Of a DNA stretch of 64,000 bases, positions 10,345 through 21,572 are shown piece by piece. The position numbers and the translations under genes are program-made. The first letter of the stretch is position 1; every line of letters starts with the position of its first letter. The notes beneath the pieces were generated by a model. The model did no database searches, was not told the DNA's origin, and saw only the letters and a program-made list of their open reading frames with translations. Location of the stretch: positions 27,312,371 to 27,376,370 of the forward strand of contig JAAALK010000285.1 in the NCBI GenBank assembly GCA_019279435.1, read 5' to 3'. This stretch comes from Zizania palustris. Taxonomy: Eukaryota > Streptophyta > Magnoliopsida > Poales > Poaceae.

Positions 10345-11683
10345 ATCTCCCCCTTGATGAGTGCATTGTCAACACTTCACTTCTTCAGCTCTTCAGTACC
10401 TGCAAACAGCTGTGGAAACACGAAAACAAAGCACAAGAAAAACAAAGAAGAAAAATAAAGTAAAAGTTTAACCCTAATGACCAAAAGCCGAACAAAAGCA
10501 CGAAGCGGTCATTATGGTTAACCAAAATGTAAAAACTCAAAATGAGTGCTATCTCAGAAACATCAATGAGGATATCAAAAGAGTAAGGCCATTCGGACAA
10601 AAACTCCCCCTTAAACTCTTATCCCAAAATTTCTCCCCCTTGTTGACAAGTGAACTCATCAAGCACTCAACAGAGACACAGACTCCCCCTGAAATGCAAC
10701 TCCCCCTTAAAATATGCAATGAATGCAACTGGGTGTATGTGGAGTGTAGAAAGCATGCTTCTCAAATATGATTGACTGCAAATACAACATCTAACAGATA
10801 CAACAAAAGACATACTGTCTAAGATACATGGTATGATCAGTGCAACAGATGATATCTAAAGAAAGTCATTAGCACACATTTTCAATTTTTGCAAACAAAA
10901 AATATCACCATATTTTCCAGTTAACAAGCAAGGTAAAGCATGAGATGTAGAAGCTAACTGATATCTACCAAGATAAGCGTTATACAAAACAAAGTGCTTC
11001 AGCAAACTTGTTATCATTTCATTTTTCAGGCTTTTTCTTTTTCCTTTTTTAGTTTTGCCAGGGGTTATTTGCATGTCAAACCTTATGCTAACCGACCAAG
11101 TCAAGCCTAGGCCAGAACTGGACCATCAGAAGCTTAAGACATTGGTCTTGGCATACACTACACTGTCCTAGTTCATACCAAAGTGCTGTGGTACGCAGTC
11201 CAGAACAAAGTAATGCGACAAAACAAACCCACCTGGATCTTTTCAAGTTATGCATAAAAGGACATGGAATTTTCATTTTTCTTGATTTTTCATCATTTTT
11301 ATAGCACATGTCCATGTTTTAAAGCAGAAAGATGTCCAAGTTGCATGTTTGCATCTAAGTCAGGAACTAGCTACAAGGCATGTAACAGATAGCAAGAACA
11401 TTCAGTCTACGCATGCTAGTTACCAGAAGCAATGGTGATCAAGTTTTCAAGTTTAAAGCATAAAAGCCATGCATATGACAGATATCAGACATAACAAGTG
11501 AACTGAACCAAAGCATGATCATTGACAAGTAATCAAAAGCATGTACCAGCTAGAATAAGTAAAGCAGTTCAATCATATAACAGAAACAGGCTCAAAGTGT
11601 GATATGTGAATATGCAAGATATGAATACACACAAAAAGACTCAAGAAAAGAGTAAAGAATAAGAAAAATTGACGCAAAATATC
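10345..11683 (-). other. 3' non-coding region of copia C with polypurine tract
   Basis: 1.3 kb between the pol stop and the 3' LTR. On - the sequence AAGGGGGAGAT directly before the LTR is the polypurine tract. Several other GGGGGAG runs occur between 10590 and 10720. I looked for an envelope-like frame, as reported in some SIRE elements, and saw none. Homologous regions occur at 26790-28175, 34239-35303 and 56121-57454. Confidence 0.7.
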
Positions 11684-12853
11684 CTAGAAAGGATACACAA
11701 CACCCAAATCCCCTCGTAAACGCTCAAAAGTAGACTGATCTAGGGGTTTGGTGAAAATGTCAGCCAACTGATGATGGGTATCAACATGAATAAGGTCAAT
11801 GACACCTTTCTCATATTGATCCCGCCAAAAGTGAAAGCGCACATCAATGTGTTTGGTTTTTGAATGGAGACATGGGTTTTTCCCTACACTAATTGCACTG
11901 GTGCTGTCGCAAAACAAAGGAACTCTGGTAGGAAAAAACAACCCAAAATCTCACAGAGTGGAAATCATCCAAACCAACTGTGAGCAGCAGCTGGCAGCAG
12001 CTACATACTCAACCTCAGTGGTCAAAAGAGCAACTCTACATTGCTTTCGAGAAGACCAAGACACAAGAGAAGAACCAAGAAACTAGCAAGTACTGGAAGT
12101 CGACTTGCGATCCAACCGGCACCCACCAAAGTCAGCGTCCGAAAATACAGATAAATCAAGAGATGATGATGCTGAGTAGTAAAGACCAAGATCAGGCGCA
12201 TAGGTAAGATACCTGAAGATGCACTTGACAGTTTGCCGACGAGACGCGCGTGGTGAAGACTGGAAGCGCGCGCACAGTCCCACAGCAAACTGTATGTCTG
12301 GCCTCGTTGCCGTCAAGTACAGCAGCGAACCGATCATCCCTCGAAACTCTTTCTCGTTGACCTTGACACCTCTCTCGTCCTTGTCCAGGCCCCCAGATGT
12401 GCCCATTGGGGTCATCTGAAGCTTCAGCTCTCCACCAAAGTCGAATTTCTTCAACATGTCCCGAGTGTACTTACCCTGGTGGATGAAGGTGCCGTCCTTG
12501 GTCTGCTTGATCTGGAGCCCTAGGAAGTACTTGAGCTCACCCATGAGGCTCATCTCAAACTCACTGTGCATCTGCTCAAAAAACTTGGACACAAGATCAT
12601 TAGTTGTACCGCCAAAGATAATATCGTCCACGTAAATCTGAGCGACTAAGAAATCTGAAGCATCTCTGAGCAGGAAAAGAGTTTTATCCACAGAGCCCAT
12701 CACAAAGCCCTTCCCCAACAAAAACTGCTTCAACCGGTCATACCAAGCCCTGGGGGCTTGCTTCAACCCGTATAAAGCTTTTTACAATTTAAAAACATGT
12801 CGAGGAAACTTGGGGTTCTCAAAACCGGGGGGATGCCTAACATAAACTTCCTC
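11684..12853 (-). pseudogene. RT C-terminus and RNase H of copia C
   Basis: Two main frames make up this part. At 12766-12083 the RT palm shows the catalytic YVDD at residues 45-48 (QIYVDDIIFGG), followed by RT connection motifs and the start of RNase H (DADFGGCRLDRKS). At 11941-11684 the RNase H end is seen with SAISVGKNPCLHSKTKHID and the terminal ADIFTKPL motif, ending at TAG 11684-11686. Between them the frame is shifted. Upstream, stops at 12851-12853 (TAG) and near 12783 (TAA) separate it from the long pol frame. The enzyme would copy element RNA into DNA and degrade the template. Confidence 0.85.
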
Positions 12854-14881
12854 CTATATGAACCCGTTCAGAAAAGCACTCTTAACGTCCATTTGAAAAA
12901 GCTTAAAACCCTTCGAAGCGGCAAAAGCTAAGAGAATGCGAATGGACTCAAGACGGGCAACAGGGGCGAAAGTTTCTTCAAAATCAATACCCTCTTTTTG
13001 GCAAAAACCCTGGGCAACTAGTCGAGCTTTGTTGCGCACCACAACCCCATCTTCACCCTGTTTGTTCTTGAACACCCACTTGGTGCCTATGGGGTTGCAT
13101 CCTCGTGGCGGCTCAACTAGTGTCCAAACCCGATTACGGACAAAGTTCTCAAGCTCTTCTTGCATAGCATTAATCCAATTTGAATCAGAAAGAGCATGAG
13201 AAATATCTCTCGGCTCAAAAGATGCAACAAAAGCAGATTCGGAAAACACAGCAAGAGAGTTACCAGACGAACGCAAAGTTCTCTCAGTCAAATCACCGAA
13301 GATGAGCTTTGAGGGGTGATCACGCTGAACTGCTCGGGTTCCTTGGTGATCTGAAGTCACCTCACTGGAGTCAGCAGCTGGCACCTCTAGACTCGACTGA
13401 GGGGGCTCGATCGAAGTGGAAGAAGTGATCAGAGGTCCGCCCTCGTCCTTAGTCGAAGTCTCAGAAGGTGTGGGCTCTGTAGGGGGTGCAGAAGGCCCAC
13501 CCTCATTAGCGGCTGGAGTATCCTCATCTTCCTCGAAGATGGACTCTCCGAGCTCACCATCAGAAGGCTCAAAAGAAGGAGTCAAAGAAGGCAAGGACTC
13601 ATGAAATGAAACCTCACAAGTCTCGACAAGCAGCTGGGATTCGAGGTTCCAAACACGGAAGCCTCGAGAATGCAAAGCGTAGCCAAGAAAAACACCGTCC
13701 CAGCAACGAGACTCAAACTTGTCCAAATGCCCTCCCTTCTTGAGCACAAAGCACTTGCAACCGAACGCTCGCAAGTGGCTCACCTTGGGCTGTCTGCCAA
13801 ACCGCAACTCATATGAGGTCTTACTAAGGTAAGCTCTAAGAAAAATGCAGTTGGCCAGATAGCAAGCTGTGTTCATGGCTTCAGCCCAAAAATGCCTAGG
13901 AGTCCTGTGCTCATCGAGCATCGTCCTGGCCATCTCGACTAGCGTGCGGTTCTTTTGTTCCACAACGCCGTTCTGTGGGGGAGTGTAAGGAGAAGAAAAC
14001 TGATGGTCAAGACCTTGATCACTACAGAAGCTGACGAACTGAGAATTTTGGAACTCAGAGCCGTTGTCGGAGCGAATTGCTCGCATCCGACCATTGTTCT
14101 CATTCTTCAGCTTCAAAATCAGGTCATGAACAAACTGAAAAGTTTCATCCTTAGACTCCAAAAAGAAAACCCACGAGAATCGAGAAAAGTCGTCAACAAT
14201 GACAAGTGCATACCACTTCCCACCGACTGAACGTACCCGAGCTGGACCAACAGTGTCTAAGTGTAAAAGCTCACCCGGATACGAAGTCATCACTTGAGTC
14301 ACAGGTGAGTGAGAAGCGGCAACCATTTTCCCATGACGACAGGGATGGCAAACTAGATCTTTCTCGATTTTAAGCTTGGGCAATCCTCGGATGAGGTCCA
14401 TAGAGCTTAACCTGACTAGCAGATCAAAACTCAAATGACCTAACCTCCTATGCCACTTCCAGAGCTCAGAAGAAGATCCAGCAATCAAGCAGCGAGAAGG
14501 GCCAAAAGAACTAGAGAAGTCAATTCGAAAAACTTTACCGAATGGTAAAATCTGGCAAATCAAAGACCCTCTAGAATCAAACACAGAAGAATTACCCTTC
14601 TTAAAACGCACTTCCAAACCATCCTCAAGAAGTTGCGAAACAGAAATCAAATTGAAGTTCAAATTCTTAACCAAAGCAACATTCTTCAAAGAGAAATGAT
14701 CTGAAATGCGAATTGAGCCAATGCCACTTACATTCCCTTGACCACTGTTCCCGAAGGTGATGTATTCTTTGGAGCTCGGGGGAGTGAGACTGGAGAACCA
14801 TCTACGATGTCCCGTCATGTGGCAGGAGCATCCTGAGTCCATGATCCAAACATCCTCCAGTCCCCGATCCTGCACAATCAA
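12854..14881 (-). CDS. Protease-integrase-RT polyprotein segment of copia C
   Basis: The longest intact frame in the window, 675 residues of copia Pol. Aspartic protease active site DSG is at 15-17 (IMDSGCSCHM). The integrase zinc-binding HHCC has H144, H149, C178 and C181. The integrase catalytic triad is D209, D272 and E308, with 35 residues between the last two. RT begins near 560 and includes the catalytic FQMDVKSAFLNG at the very end, before a TAG at 12851-12853. All three catalytic sites are preserved, so this domain set may have been active recently. Upstream gag is broken and the frame has no convincing independent ATG (it opens at a codon near 14881), so it would be made only as part of Gag-Pol. 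Confidence 0.85.
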   Translation of the reverse strand: MIVQDRGLEDVWIMDSGCSCHMTGHRRWFSSLTPPSSKEYITFGNSGQGNVSGIGSIRISDHFSLKNVALVKNLNFNLISVSQLLEDGLEVRFKKGNSSVFDSRGSLICQILPFGKVFRIDFSSSFGPSRCLIAGSSSELWKWHRRLGHLSFDLLVRLSSMDLIRGLPKLKIEKDLVCHPCRHGKMVAASHSPVTQVMTSYPGELLHLDTVGPARVRSVGGKWYALVIVDDFSRFSWVFFLESKDETFQFVHDLILKLKNENNGRMRAIRSDNGSEFQNSQFVSFCSDQGLDHQFSSPYTPPQNGVVEQKNRTLVEMARTMLDEHRTPRHFWAEAMNTACYLANCIFLRAYLSKTSYELRFGRQPKVSHLRAFGCKCFVLKKGGHLDKFESRCWDGVFLGYALHSRGFRVWNLESQLLVETCEVSFHESLPSLTPSFEPSDGELGESIFEEDEDTPAANEGGPSAPPTEPTPSETSTKDEGGPLITSSTSIEPPQSSLEVPAADSSEVTSDHQGTRAVQRDHPSKLIFGDLTERTLRSSGNSLAVFSESAFVASFEPRDISHALSDSNWINAMQEELENFVRNRVWTLVEPPRGCNPIGTKWVFKNKQGEDGVVVRNKARLVAQGFCQKEGIDFEETFAPVARLESIRILLAFAASKGFKLFQMDVKSAFLNGFI

Positions 14882-17627
14882 TGGCTATAAGTGGGAGCAA
14901 ATGGTCTGGCACCAGGTTTAGCAAAAGAGCTAAACCAGTGTCGAGCAACCTGCTCAAAAGACGGAAAGCAGAAATCATAATGAGAGTCCGGACCAAAACG
15001 CGGCTCAAAGCGCGGTCCTCGGTTCTGCCTAAAGCCTCGGCCACGAGGTCCAGGACCGTAGCCAAAACAGCCTGGAGCTCTACCGGAACGAACACCACCA
15101 TCTGGAGCACGGGCATGAAAGTCGTCTCCCCTACCACCACCTACACGACGCGGCCTAGCCTCCATCCTCTCCCGCATCGAGGAACCCGCAGTCTACCACC
15201 CTGCTGGTAGAACTGCTCCTGATCACTACGAGCTTTCTCTGCTCTCTCAACCCGCTTCCTCCTGAAGCAAAACTCCGCAAGATGCCCGTCTCTCTAACAG
15301 TACTCACAATGATAAGTGGGCTTCTTGGGATGTGGTTGAGGCTTGGGATTCTTGGGCTTGGTGGTGTTAGATGTAGTCTTCTTGGGTTGAGAGGGTCCAG
15401 GAAGAGAGTCTAGAGAAGAGTGGAGGTGTTTGGGTTTTGGAACCCAGATAGGCTTCTTGGGTGGAGCTTTGGGTGGTTCATGGATTACTCCATCCTTGGG
15501 CTGACAAGCCTAGGAAGACTCAGTGGAGTGAGTCTTGGGGTATCTCTGCTCAGGAGTCATTTTACTCCACTCCACTGCCCGGCTAATGGCACTCTCAAAG
15601 TCAGCCTTGGTGTAGGTGTAACCTACCCCAAACCCATCCTGCCTCTTGAACTGCTGGATCATCATGCCGAGCTGTGGCTCTCTGGCACTGATCCAACTCA
15701 GGATAGACCGGAGGTAAAAGTTCTCATTTTGAGAATCAGCTAGCTCCTCTCTCAAGGAAGCTAGAACCTCCAACTGAGACAAGCAGGTCTCACACTCACT
15801 CTCTACTTGGACATACTTCTCGGCTTTCAGCTTGATCAATTCCATTCTAAGAGACAAACAGTTCTCACAGACAGTGGGTGGAACTGATAGTGTCTCAAGC
15901 TCTAGCCTAGTCTACGCAAGCTCAGCTCTCAATCTCTCCAAATCACCCAAATGCTCATCGCCCTTGGATTTCAGCTCAGCTAAGGCAACTAGATGAGATG
16001 GGCAATCAACACAGGGTGCGACGACAGTGGCTCGAGCATCTTTCAGCTCTAGCTGAGCGCTTTCAAGCTCAGTGGCCAAAGCGTCCCTCTCATCAACCCT
16101 TTCTGTGTACCTGGACTTTAGAGTCGACAGGTCACACAGAAGCACCTCACACTTCGGGCATTCACTGCTATCACCCAAGCAAGGGGAAGAAGATAGACTC
16201 TCAATTCTGCCATTGGCTACGGAAGCTCACTCTCTAACTCATCTATTATCTTCTTGGCCCCCCTAAGCAGTTTTTCCCGATACTTTAACTCCTGACGATT
16301 GCTCTCAAGTAAATCAACAATTTCATGCTCATAAGATGATACCTTTTCGTTGTCGCCGTCGGAGTCATCGCAGGAGCTCTTTTCTTCCTTATCCCCAAGA
16401 GCCATTGAGTAGAAGCTCTTGCGGGATCTTTGGCACTGGTGTGAGTGGCTCTTCGGTCTGTCCCCGAAAGCCATGAAGCAGAGGCCCGCCGGATCATCCT
16501 TGTCCTTCCCCTTCCTGATGATGATCTCCTCATCGCTTGAGCTCGATGAAGAGGAAGAAGACGTGGACTGCTTGGAGTAGCTCTTCTCCATCTCGGCGAA
16601 GAAGGCCTTGTCGCGCTTCTTGTTCTCTCGCCGATAGTCCTTCAGGGAATTCTTGAAGAATCTGGTCTTCGGCTTGCCCTTGTTGAAGGAGGAGCTCTCG
16701 TGCTTGCCGGAGTCGTGGAAGCCACCACCGGTGCCCTTCTTGTGGCCATTGCGCTTGGGGGCAGTCGGCGATCAAGTGTCCTAGATCACCACACTCAAAG
16801 CACCCAGATTTTGTGCCGTGTCTTTTGAACATTCTCTTGTCATAAACACGACGCACCCGGTTGTTAAAAAGACACAAATCATCATCTCCCAAAGACTCAA
16901 GCTGGTCCTCAGTGATAGACATCAAGGAGAACCCAACACAACTCAAAGAGGAAGGATCAACATAAGGTGTAGCAAGGGCCAGGGACTTTGATCCCGAACC
17001 AGTGAGATTTGATCTCAGTTGGATATCAACCTCAGTGGCCTTCAGCTTGCTAAACAACTCAGAAATGGTCAAGATATCATAAGAAGTGCTCTCAATGATA
17101 GAGGATACCTTGATCTTCCAGATCTTTGGGTCCAAGGTATGAAGAACCTTGAGCGCCTGCTCGTGATCTAAGACTAACTGAGCACCCTCAGCCTTGTTGT
17201 CCCGAAGCTTGTTTATGATCGATTGAAAACGACCAAACAACGCTTCAACAGATTCACCCGGCTTTTGTGTGAAGTTCTCATATTCACGTCGGTAGGTCTG
17301 ATAGAGCCGAGCTTTGACCTGGGCTGTTCCCTCATGGTGTGCCTTGAGGGTAGCCCAGATCTCTCTCGCAGTGGAGAGATGGCTCACATGCTCAAACTCA
17401 GTGGGACCTAGACCAGAAAACAGAATGTTCACAGCTTTACTATTGCTCAGATGCTGGGCAATGATACCAGGAGTACCATGCTCAGCCACTGGCAATATAA
17501 CAAACGTGTCGTGAACGCAAATGTCCCAGATGTCCGAGCCCTGGCTAATGAGATAGGCTCGCATGCGAGTCTTCCAATAGTTATAGCCATAGGCTTCCAA
17601 GGACGGGACCTTGCTAGGAGAAGTCAT
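14882..17627 (-). pseudogene. Gag of copia C (frameshifted)
   Basis: Starts at ATG 17627-17625, 52 bases past the primer site. The N-terminal UBN2-type copia Gag domain begins MTSPSKVPSLEAYGYNYWKT. A first zinc knuckle reads CFECGDLGHLIADC near 16760-16800. Just after it a run of five G (four in copy H) shifts the frame. Downstream are a Ser-rich stretch, a predicted coiled coil (YREKLLRGAKKIIDELESEL), two or more stops, and a second knuckle CEYC-stop-RDGHLAEFC with TAG at 15294-15296. The final RGG-rich tail leads into protease. Gag would bind RNA and assemble particles. Homologous gags are in H, G and D. Confidence 0.85.
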
Positions 17628-17678
17628 GATCACTACTGGGGTTTAGGACCGGTTAAGGTATGGAAAAACCCTAACCAA

Positions 17679-17690
17679 GCTCTGATACCA
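17679..17690 (-). other. Primer-binding site of copia C (initiator tRNA-Met)
   Basis: On -, TGGTATCAGAGC lies two bases after the 5' LTR end CGGTCCTACA. This identifies the right-hand LTR as the 5' LTR. Confidence 0.85.
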
Positions 17691-17692
17691 CT

Positions 17693-19729
17693 TGTAGGAC
17701 CGAAAGTAGCGACAAGAGGGGGGTGAATGGGTGCCTAAAAAAAATTCTTTCGAATGAATGGCCTGTTCCCAACACCCAACGCACCTCAAAAGATTAAGCA
17801 CAAAGTGTAAACAGAAAGCCTATGTCTAAAAGTATCTAGCCTAGAAACAACAGGTGTTAAAATCAAAGAAACACCAAAGCAGTGCTAATAAGTAGATAAA
17901 CAAAATATTCAAGACATGGCAGGTTAAACTTCTCAATGAATGATCTAAGTGTATATAAAGTGAGATGAGAGGTTACTGTTCAAATTTGACTCCTGTTTGG
18001 AACTTGGCGAAGCCTGCTTCGTTGTGTCGAAGCCTGCTTCACTGGTTGAAGCCTGCTTAACTGTGACGAAGCCTGCTTCGGAGGTCCTTGTCGAAGTTCG
18101 TCGAAGGCTGTCGTGGAAGTGCCGAAGGTGTGCTGTGTCTAGCCTAGTTAAAGTGTAGTAATGAGCGAAGTATGCTCCGAAGCGAAGTATGATCGTATCA
18201 AAGCTTGCTTCGAACAGTATACTTCGAAGTCTATCCTTCGAACAGAAAGCTTCGAACACGATGCACAGAAAGACACCCTTCGATAGAAAAGAGAAGCTAA
18301 ACACACAGCAGCTAGACAAGAACGAAGCCTATACTCTACCTTTGAAGCTAGCTTGGTCGAGGTATGATGAACGAAGTTGAGACCTTCGTTCAGAGGATTA
18401 ACTTCGAAGGACAAACTTCAAACATACACATTGTGACCTTCGAAAATGACTGCAAGAAGGAACTCACGTCGAGCGAAGTCTACCAGAAAGACAAGCTTCG
18501 AAGCCAACTTCGAAACCTGTCAAAGTATGGACTTTGAAGAGCTCAAGTCGGAGTACCTTCACACAGACGTTCTAAGTATGTCAAGATGACAGCTCAAAAA
18601 GTACTTCGAAGCTAGAAACACAGTACACAAAGTGAAGTTGAAGTTCAAGCGAAGCCCTCAGGGAAGTCAGATCGAAGCCTGCCTCACGGAGCTGAGGGAC
18701 TTCGAACAGAGAGAAGGGGCTTCGCCAGAAACAACTAGAAAAGGGACTTTGGCCCTGCCAACTCGATCAAAAAGCTATGCAGTAAAAAGTGAGGCTAGAG
18801 TACTAGTGTACTGTTGCTACAGTGAACTAGTACTACTTGCTACAGCAAGAACTAGTACTACTTGCGTGAAGAACAAACGCAACAGAGGCACATTCTCAGG
18901 AATAAAAACAGCAGCACACACCAAACCGAAGCTTCTGATTCAGAGAAATCAATGCACACACCTCAACAAGAATAGGAGATAGAATCTCACTGGAACAAAT
19001 AGAACCGAGGGGATGCAGTAATGAACAGGGCACCAATCAGATCCTGGTGGCGCACAAACAGGAGAGCAAGAGAGAGAAACTGCAGGGAGCAAAATGACCC
19101 AATAGATTGAAAAGTGAATTCTAGAAGGGTAGCACAACCTAGGGATTGGGGCCCTATTTATAGGCTGCCCAACACTTAGGAATATTCTACCAGCCCCTTA
19201 GGGTTTTTACAGACGCTAAAATAAAGGAAATGACTCAACTGCCCTTAGGAATTTTTATAGACACGACTGACTGACTGTGGGCCTAGAGATACAGATGACT
19301 TATCCGGAAGCTAAGATTTCGTAGTGACTACGGCTTCTCTTCTGGACAGTCCGATACAGAATCAACGATTGTTAGTTTTGCACCGAAACTGACAAAGCCT
19401 CCACCGACTTTGCACCAGGTACCCGGATTGGGCCGGCCCAATTCCGCAGCTCTCTCATCCCGGCAATCACTCACCGCCCGTGTACCTGAGTCAATCCTGG
19501 TCAACAGCCCAGTGGGTCTTCTGCTGCTTCTGGCCCATGTACCCGGATTGGGCCAGCCTGACTTCGCAGCTCTCTCAGCCCGACAGTCACTCGCTGCCCG
19601 TGTACCTGAGTCACACGTGGCCCACGAAACAGCAGATCTCCTCTCTTCTTCTGTCCTCTTCGACTATCGTTGACAATGACTCATCACTTCTGGAGCCATG
19701 AGGCCCATGCTGTTCAGCATGGCTCCTCA
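17693..19729 (-). repeat. 5' LTR of copia C (complete, 2037 bp)
   Basis: On - it runs from TGAGGAGCCATGCTGAA to CTTTCGGTCCTACA. It has a TATA box near 19148-19165 (CCTATAAATAGGGCCC on -). Between about 18110 and 18560 it holds a dense cluster of TTCGAA/CTTCGAAG palindromes and near 18006-18085 tandem GAAGCCTGCTTC units. It is the reference full-length LTR of this subfamily. Confidence 0.9.
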
Positions 19730-20031
19730 GAAGGTAAACCTATTGTTTACTTTAGTGAAAAATTGCATGGACCTAATCTGAATTATTCTACTTATGTTAA
19801 GAAGTTGTATGCTTTAGTTCGGGTGTTAGAGACTTGGCAACATTACCTTTGGCCAAAGGAGTTTGTTATTCATTCTGATCATGAATCCTTGAAACATATT
19901 AGAAGCTAGGCAAAACTAAATAAGCGACATGCAAAATGGGTTGAGTTCATAGAGTCATTTCCACACATCATTAAACATAAACATGGTAAAGACATTTTCA
20001 TTGCAGATGCTTTATCCAAGCATTTTACTAT
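19730..20031 (+). pseudogene. RNase H end of element B pol
   Basis: Immediately right of copia C the B frame resumes with GKPIVYFSEKLHGPNLNYST, the Ty3-type RNase H, including FVIHSDHESLKHIRS. A TAG follows at 19907-19909. After the stop the same frame continues with RHAKWVEFIESF and IADALSKHF. It would degrade the RNA of RNA-DNA hybrids. The RT core that should precede it is missing from the window. Confidence 0.85.
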
Positions 20032-21314
20032 GTTATCTCAGCTTGATCATAAGATATTTGGTCTAGAAACAATAAAAGAGTTATATGCTACTGATCTATA
20101 CTTCAAGGATGCTTTTAAAAATTGTAGAGAGTGCCAAACTTGGAATAAATATGTGCTGAATGACGGTTTATTATATCGTGCTAACAAGCTATGCATCCCA
20201 GCTAGCTCCATTCGCCTTTTGTTTTTACAGGAAGCTCACGGGGGAGGATTGATGAGACATTTTGGAGTGAAGAAAACTGAGGACGTGCTGTCCACACACT
20301 TTTTTTGGCCAACGATGTGGCGAGATGTCGTGCGCTACGTCTCATGCTGCACTACATGTAACAAAGCTAAGTCATGCTTGAATCCCGCTAGACTTTATAT
20401 GCCCCTTCCTGTTCCTAGCATCTCTTGGTAGCATATATCAATGGACTTTGTTTTAGGTTTACCTAGAACAAAGAAGGGGAGGGATAGTATATTTGTGGTG
20501 GTCAATCGATTCTCAAAAATAACACATTTTATACCTTGTCATAAGAGCGATGATGCTACAAACATTGCTGATTTGTTTTTTAGGGATATCATTCGCCTAT
20601 ATGGAGTACCCACCACCATTGTCTCTGATCACGATGCAAAGTTCTTGAGCCACTTTTGGAGAAGTTTATGGTGCAAGTTGGGAACCAAGCTGCTATTCTC
20701 CACCACATGCCACCCTCAAACCGATGGGCAAACAGAGGTAGTTAATCGTACATTATCCACCATGCTGCGGGCTATTTTGAAGAAGAATTTGAAGATGTGG
20801 GAAGAATGTTTACCTCATGTGGAGTTTGCATATAATCGAGCGATACATTCTACCACCAAGGTGAGTCCTTTCCAGGTTGTGTATGGCTTTAATCCCCATG
20901 CCCCCATTGATCTTTTGCCATTGCCTACTTCTGAACATGTGCATTGAGATGCTAAGACACGTGCTGCTTTTATTCTCAAATTACATACCACAACTAAAGA
21001 ACACATTAGAAGATGACCGAAAAGTATAGAATTGTTGGTAGTAAGGGTAGGAGACATTTAACCTTTGAAATAGGTGATCTTGTCTGGTTACACTTGTGTA
21101 AAGATAGATTTCCAGATTTGAGAAAGTCTAAATTGATGCCTTGAGCTGTTGGTCCTTTCAAGATAATTAAGAAAATTAATGATAATGCATATCGGCTTGA
21201 GTTGCCTACAGATTTTGGGGTTAGCCCCACATTTAACATTTCAGATTTGAAGCCATATTTGGGAGAAGAAGATGAGTTTGAGTCGACAACGACTCCAATT
21301 CAAGAAGGGGAGGA
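20030..21314 (+). pseudogene. Integrase of element B
   Basis: The N-terminal zinc-binding part is at 20030-20431 (AHGGGLMRHFG, CTTCNKAKS). A TAG at about 20429-20431 interrupts it. The catalytic core is at 20441-20947, with D2 (MDFVLG), D63 (VSDHDAKF) and E99 (GQTEVVNR) and 35 residues between the last two. A stop at 20945-20947 and further shifts follow. The C-terminal frame at 21202 (LPTDFGVSPTFNISDLKPY) is readable and continues into the 3' LTR to about 21429. The core residues are intact but the gene has several breaks. In CRM elements the C-terminus influences insertion-site choice. Whether that applies here is untested. Confidence 0.85.
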
Positions 21315-21567
21315 TGATGAGGACATCGATAAAAATGATAAAAACATCCAACACTCTATCATTCCTGGACCAATCACTCGCTCTCATGCCCGCAAGATTA
21401 ATTATGAGGTGCGTTCATTTCTTAATTAATATAATGATATGGATATGGATGGGATGCTACTTATGGGTGATATTTTGACTCTAAGGAACATGGCACCAAT
21501 CGACGTCGAGTCCTCCACCAATCAAGTTTAGCCTCTCTGACAGAAGATCGGGCACCCATGCACATCA
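21315..21567 (+). repeat. 3' LTR of element B (internally deleted, 253 bp)
   Basis: Starts TGATGAGGACATCG after the purine-rich tract CAAGAAGGGGAGGA (21301-21314) and ends CACATCA, followed by AAAGT (21568-21572). The first 175 bases match the first 170 of the 5' LTR. The last 75 match its end. The roughly 630 bp between are gone. The pol frame ends inside it (VRSFLN, stop at 21427-21429), earlier than in the 5' LTR copy. Confidence 0.85.
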
Positions 21568-21572
21568 AAAGT

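Larger units (their letters stand above)
8995..19729 (-). mobile_element. Copia C: Ty1/copia element, SIRE/Maximus-like, in RT of element B
   Basis: A near full-length - strand copia element. From its 5' end: LTR 19729-17693, primer site 17690-17679, gag 17627 to about 14882, pol 14881-11684, a 1.3-kb non-coding 3' region, polypurine tract, then 3' LTR 10344-8995. The order protease-integrase-RT-RNase H proves Ty1/copia. Long LTRs, a long Gag with coiled coil and the long 3' region point to SIRE/Maximus (Opie/Ji-like). The 3' LTR lacks its outer 300 bp and an internal 400 bp. No matching target duplication remains because the left flank was deleted. Gag has a frameshift and stops, so it is not autonomous. 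Confidence 0.85.
4520..21567 (+). mobile_element. Element B: CRM-like Ty3/gypsy chromovirus with internal copia insertion
   Basis: A + strand element bounded by LTRs beginning TGATGAGGAC and ending CATCA, flanked by AAAGT on both sides. Order: 5' LTR (4520-5398), initiator-Met primer site (5401), leader, a second LTR-plus-primer module (6393-7120), gag, protease, start of RT (to about 8994), copia C, then RNase H, integrase and a short 3' LTR (21315-21567). The pol frame runs into the LTR, which together with gag and pol similarity suggests the CRM clade. Tekay or Reina cannot be ruled out without a phylogeny. Much of RT is missing, gag has stops and the 3' LTR has a large internal deletion, so the element is dead. 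Confidence 0.8.

Noticed and set aside
10345..11683. Envelope-like gene downstream of copia pol, as described for some SIRE elements
   Set aside because: No open frame of useful length with a signal peptide or membrane segments is visible in any of the four 3' regions.
18110..18560. Canonical heat-shock elements in the copia LTR
   Set aside because: TTC and GAA are directly adjacent instead of separated by two bases in most sites, so I report only a palindrome cluster and not a heat-shock element.
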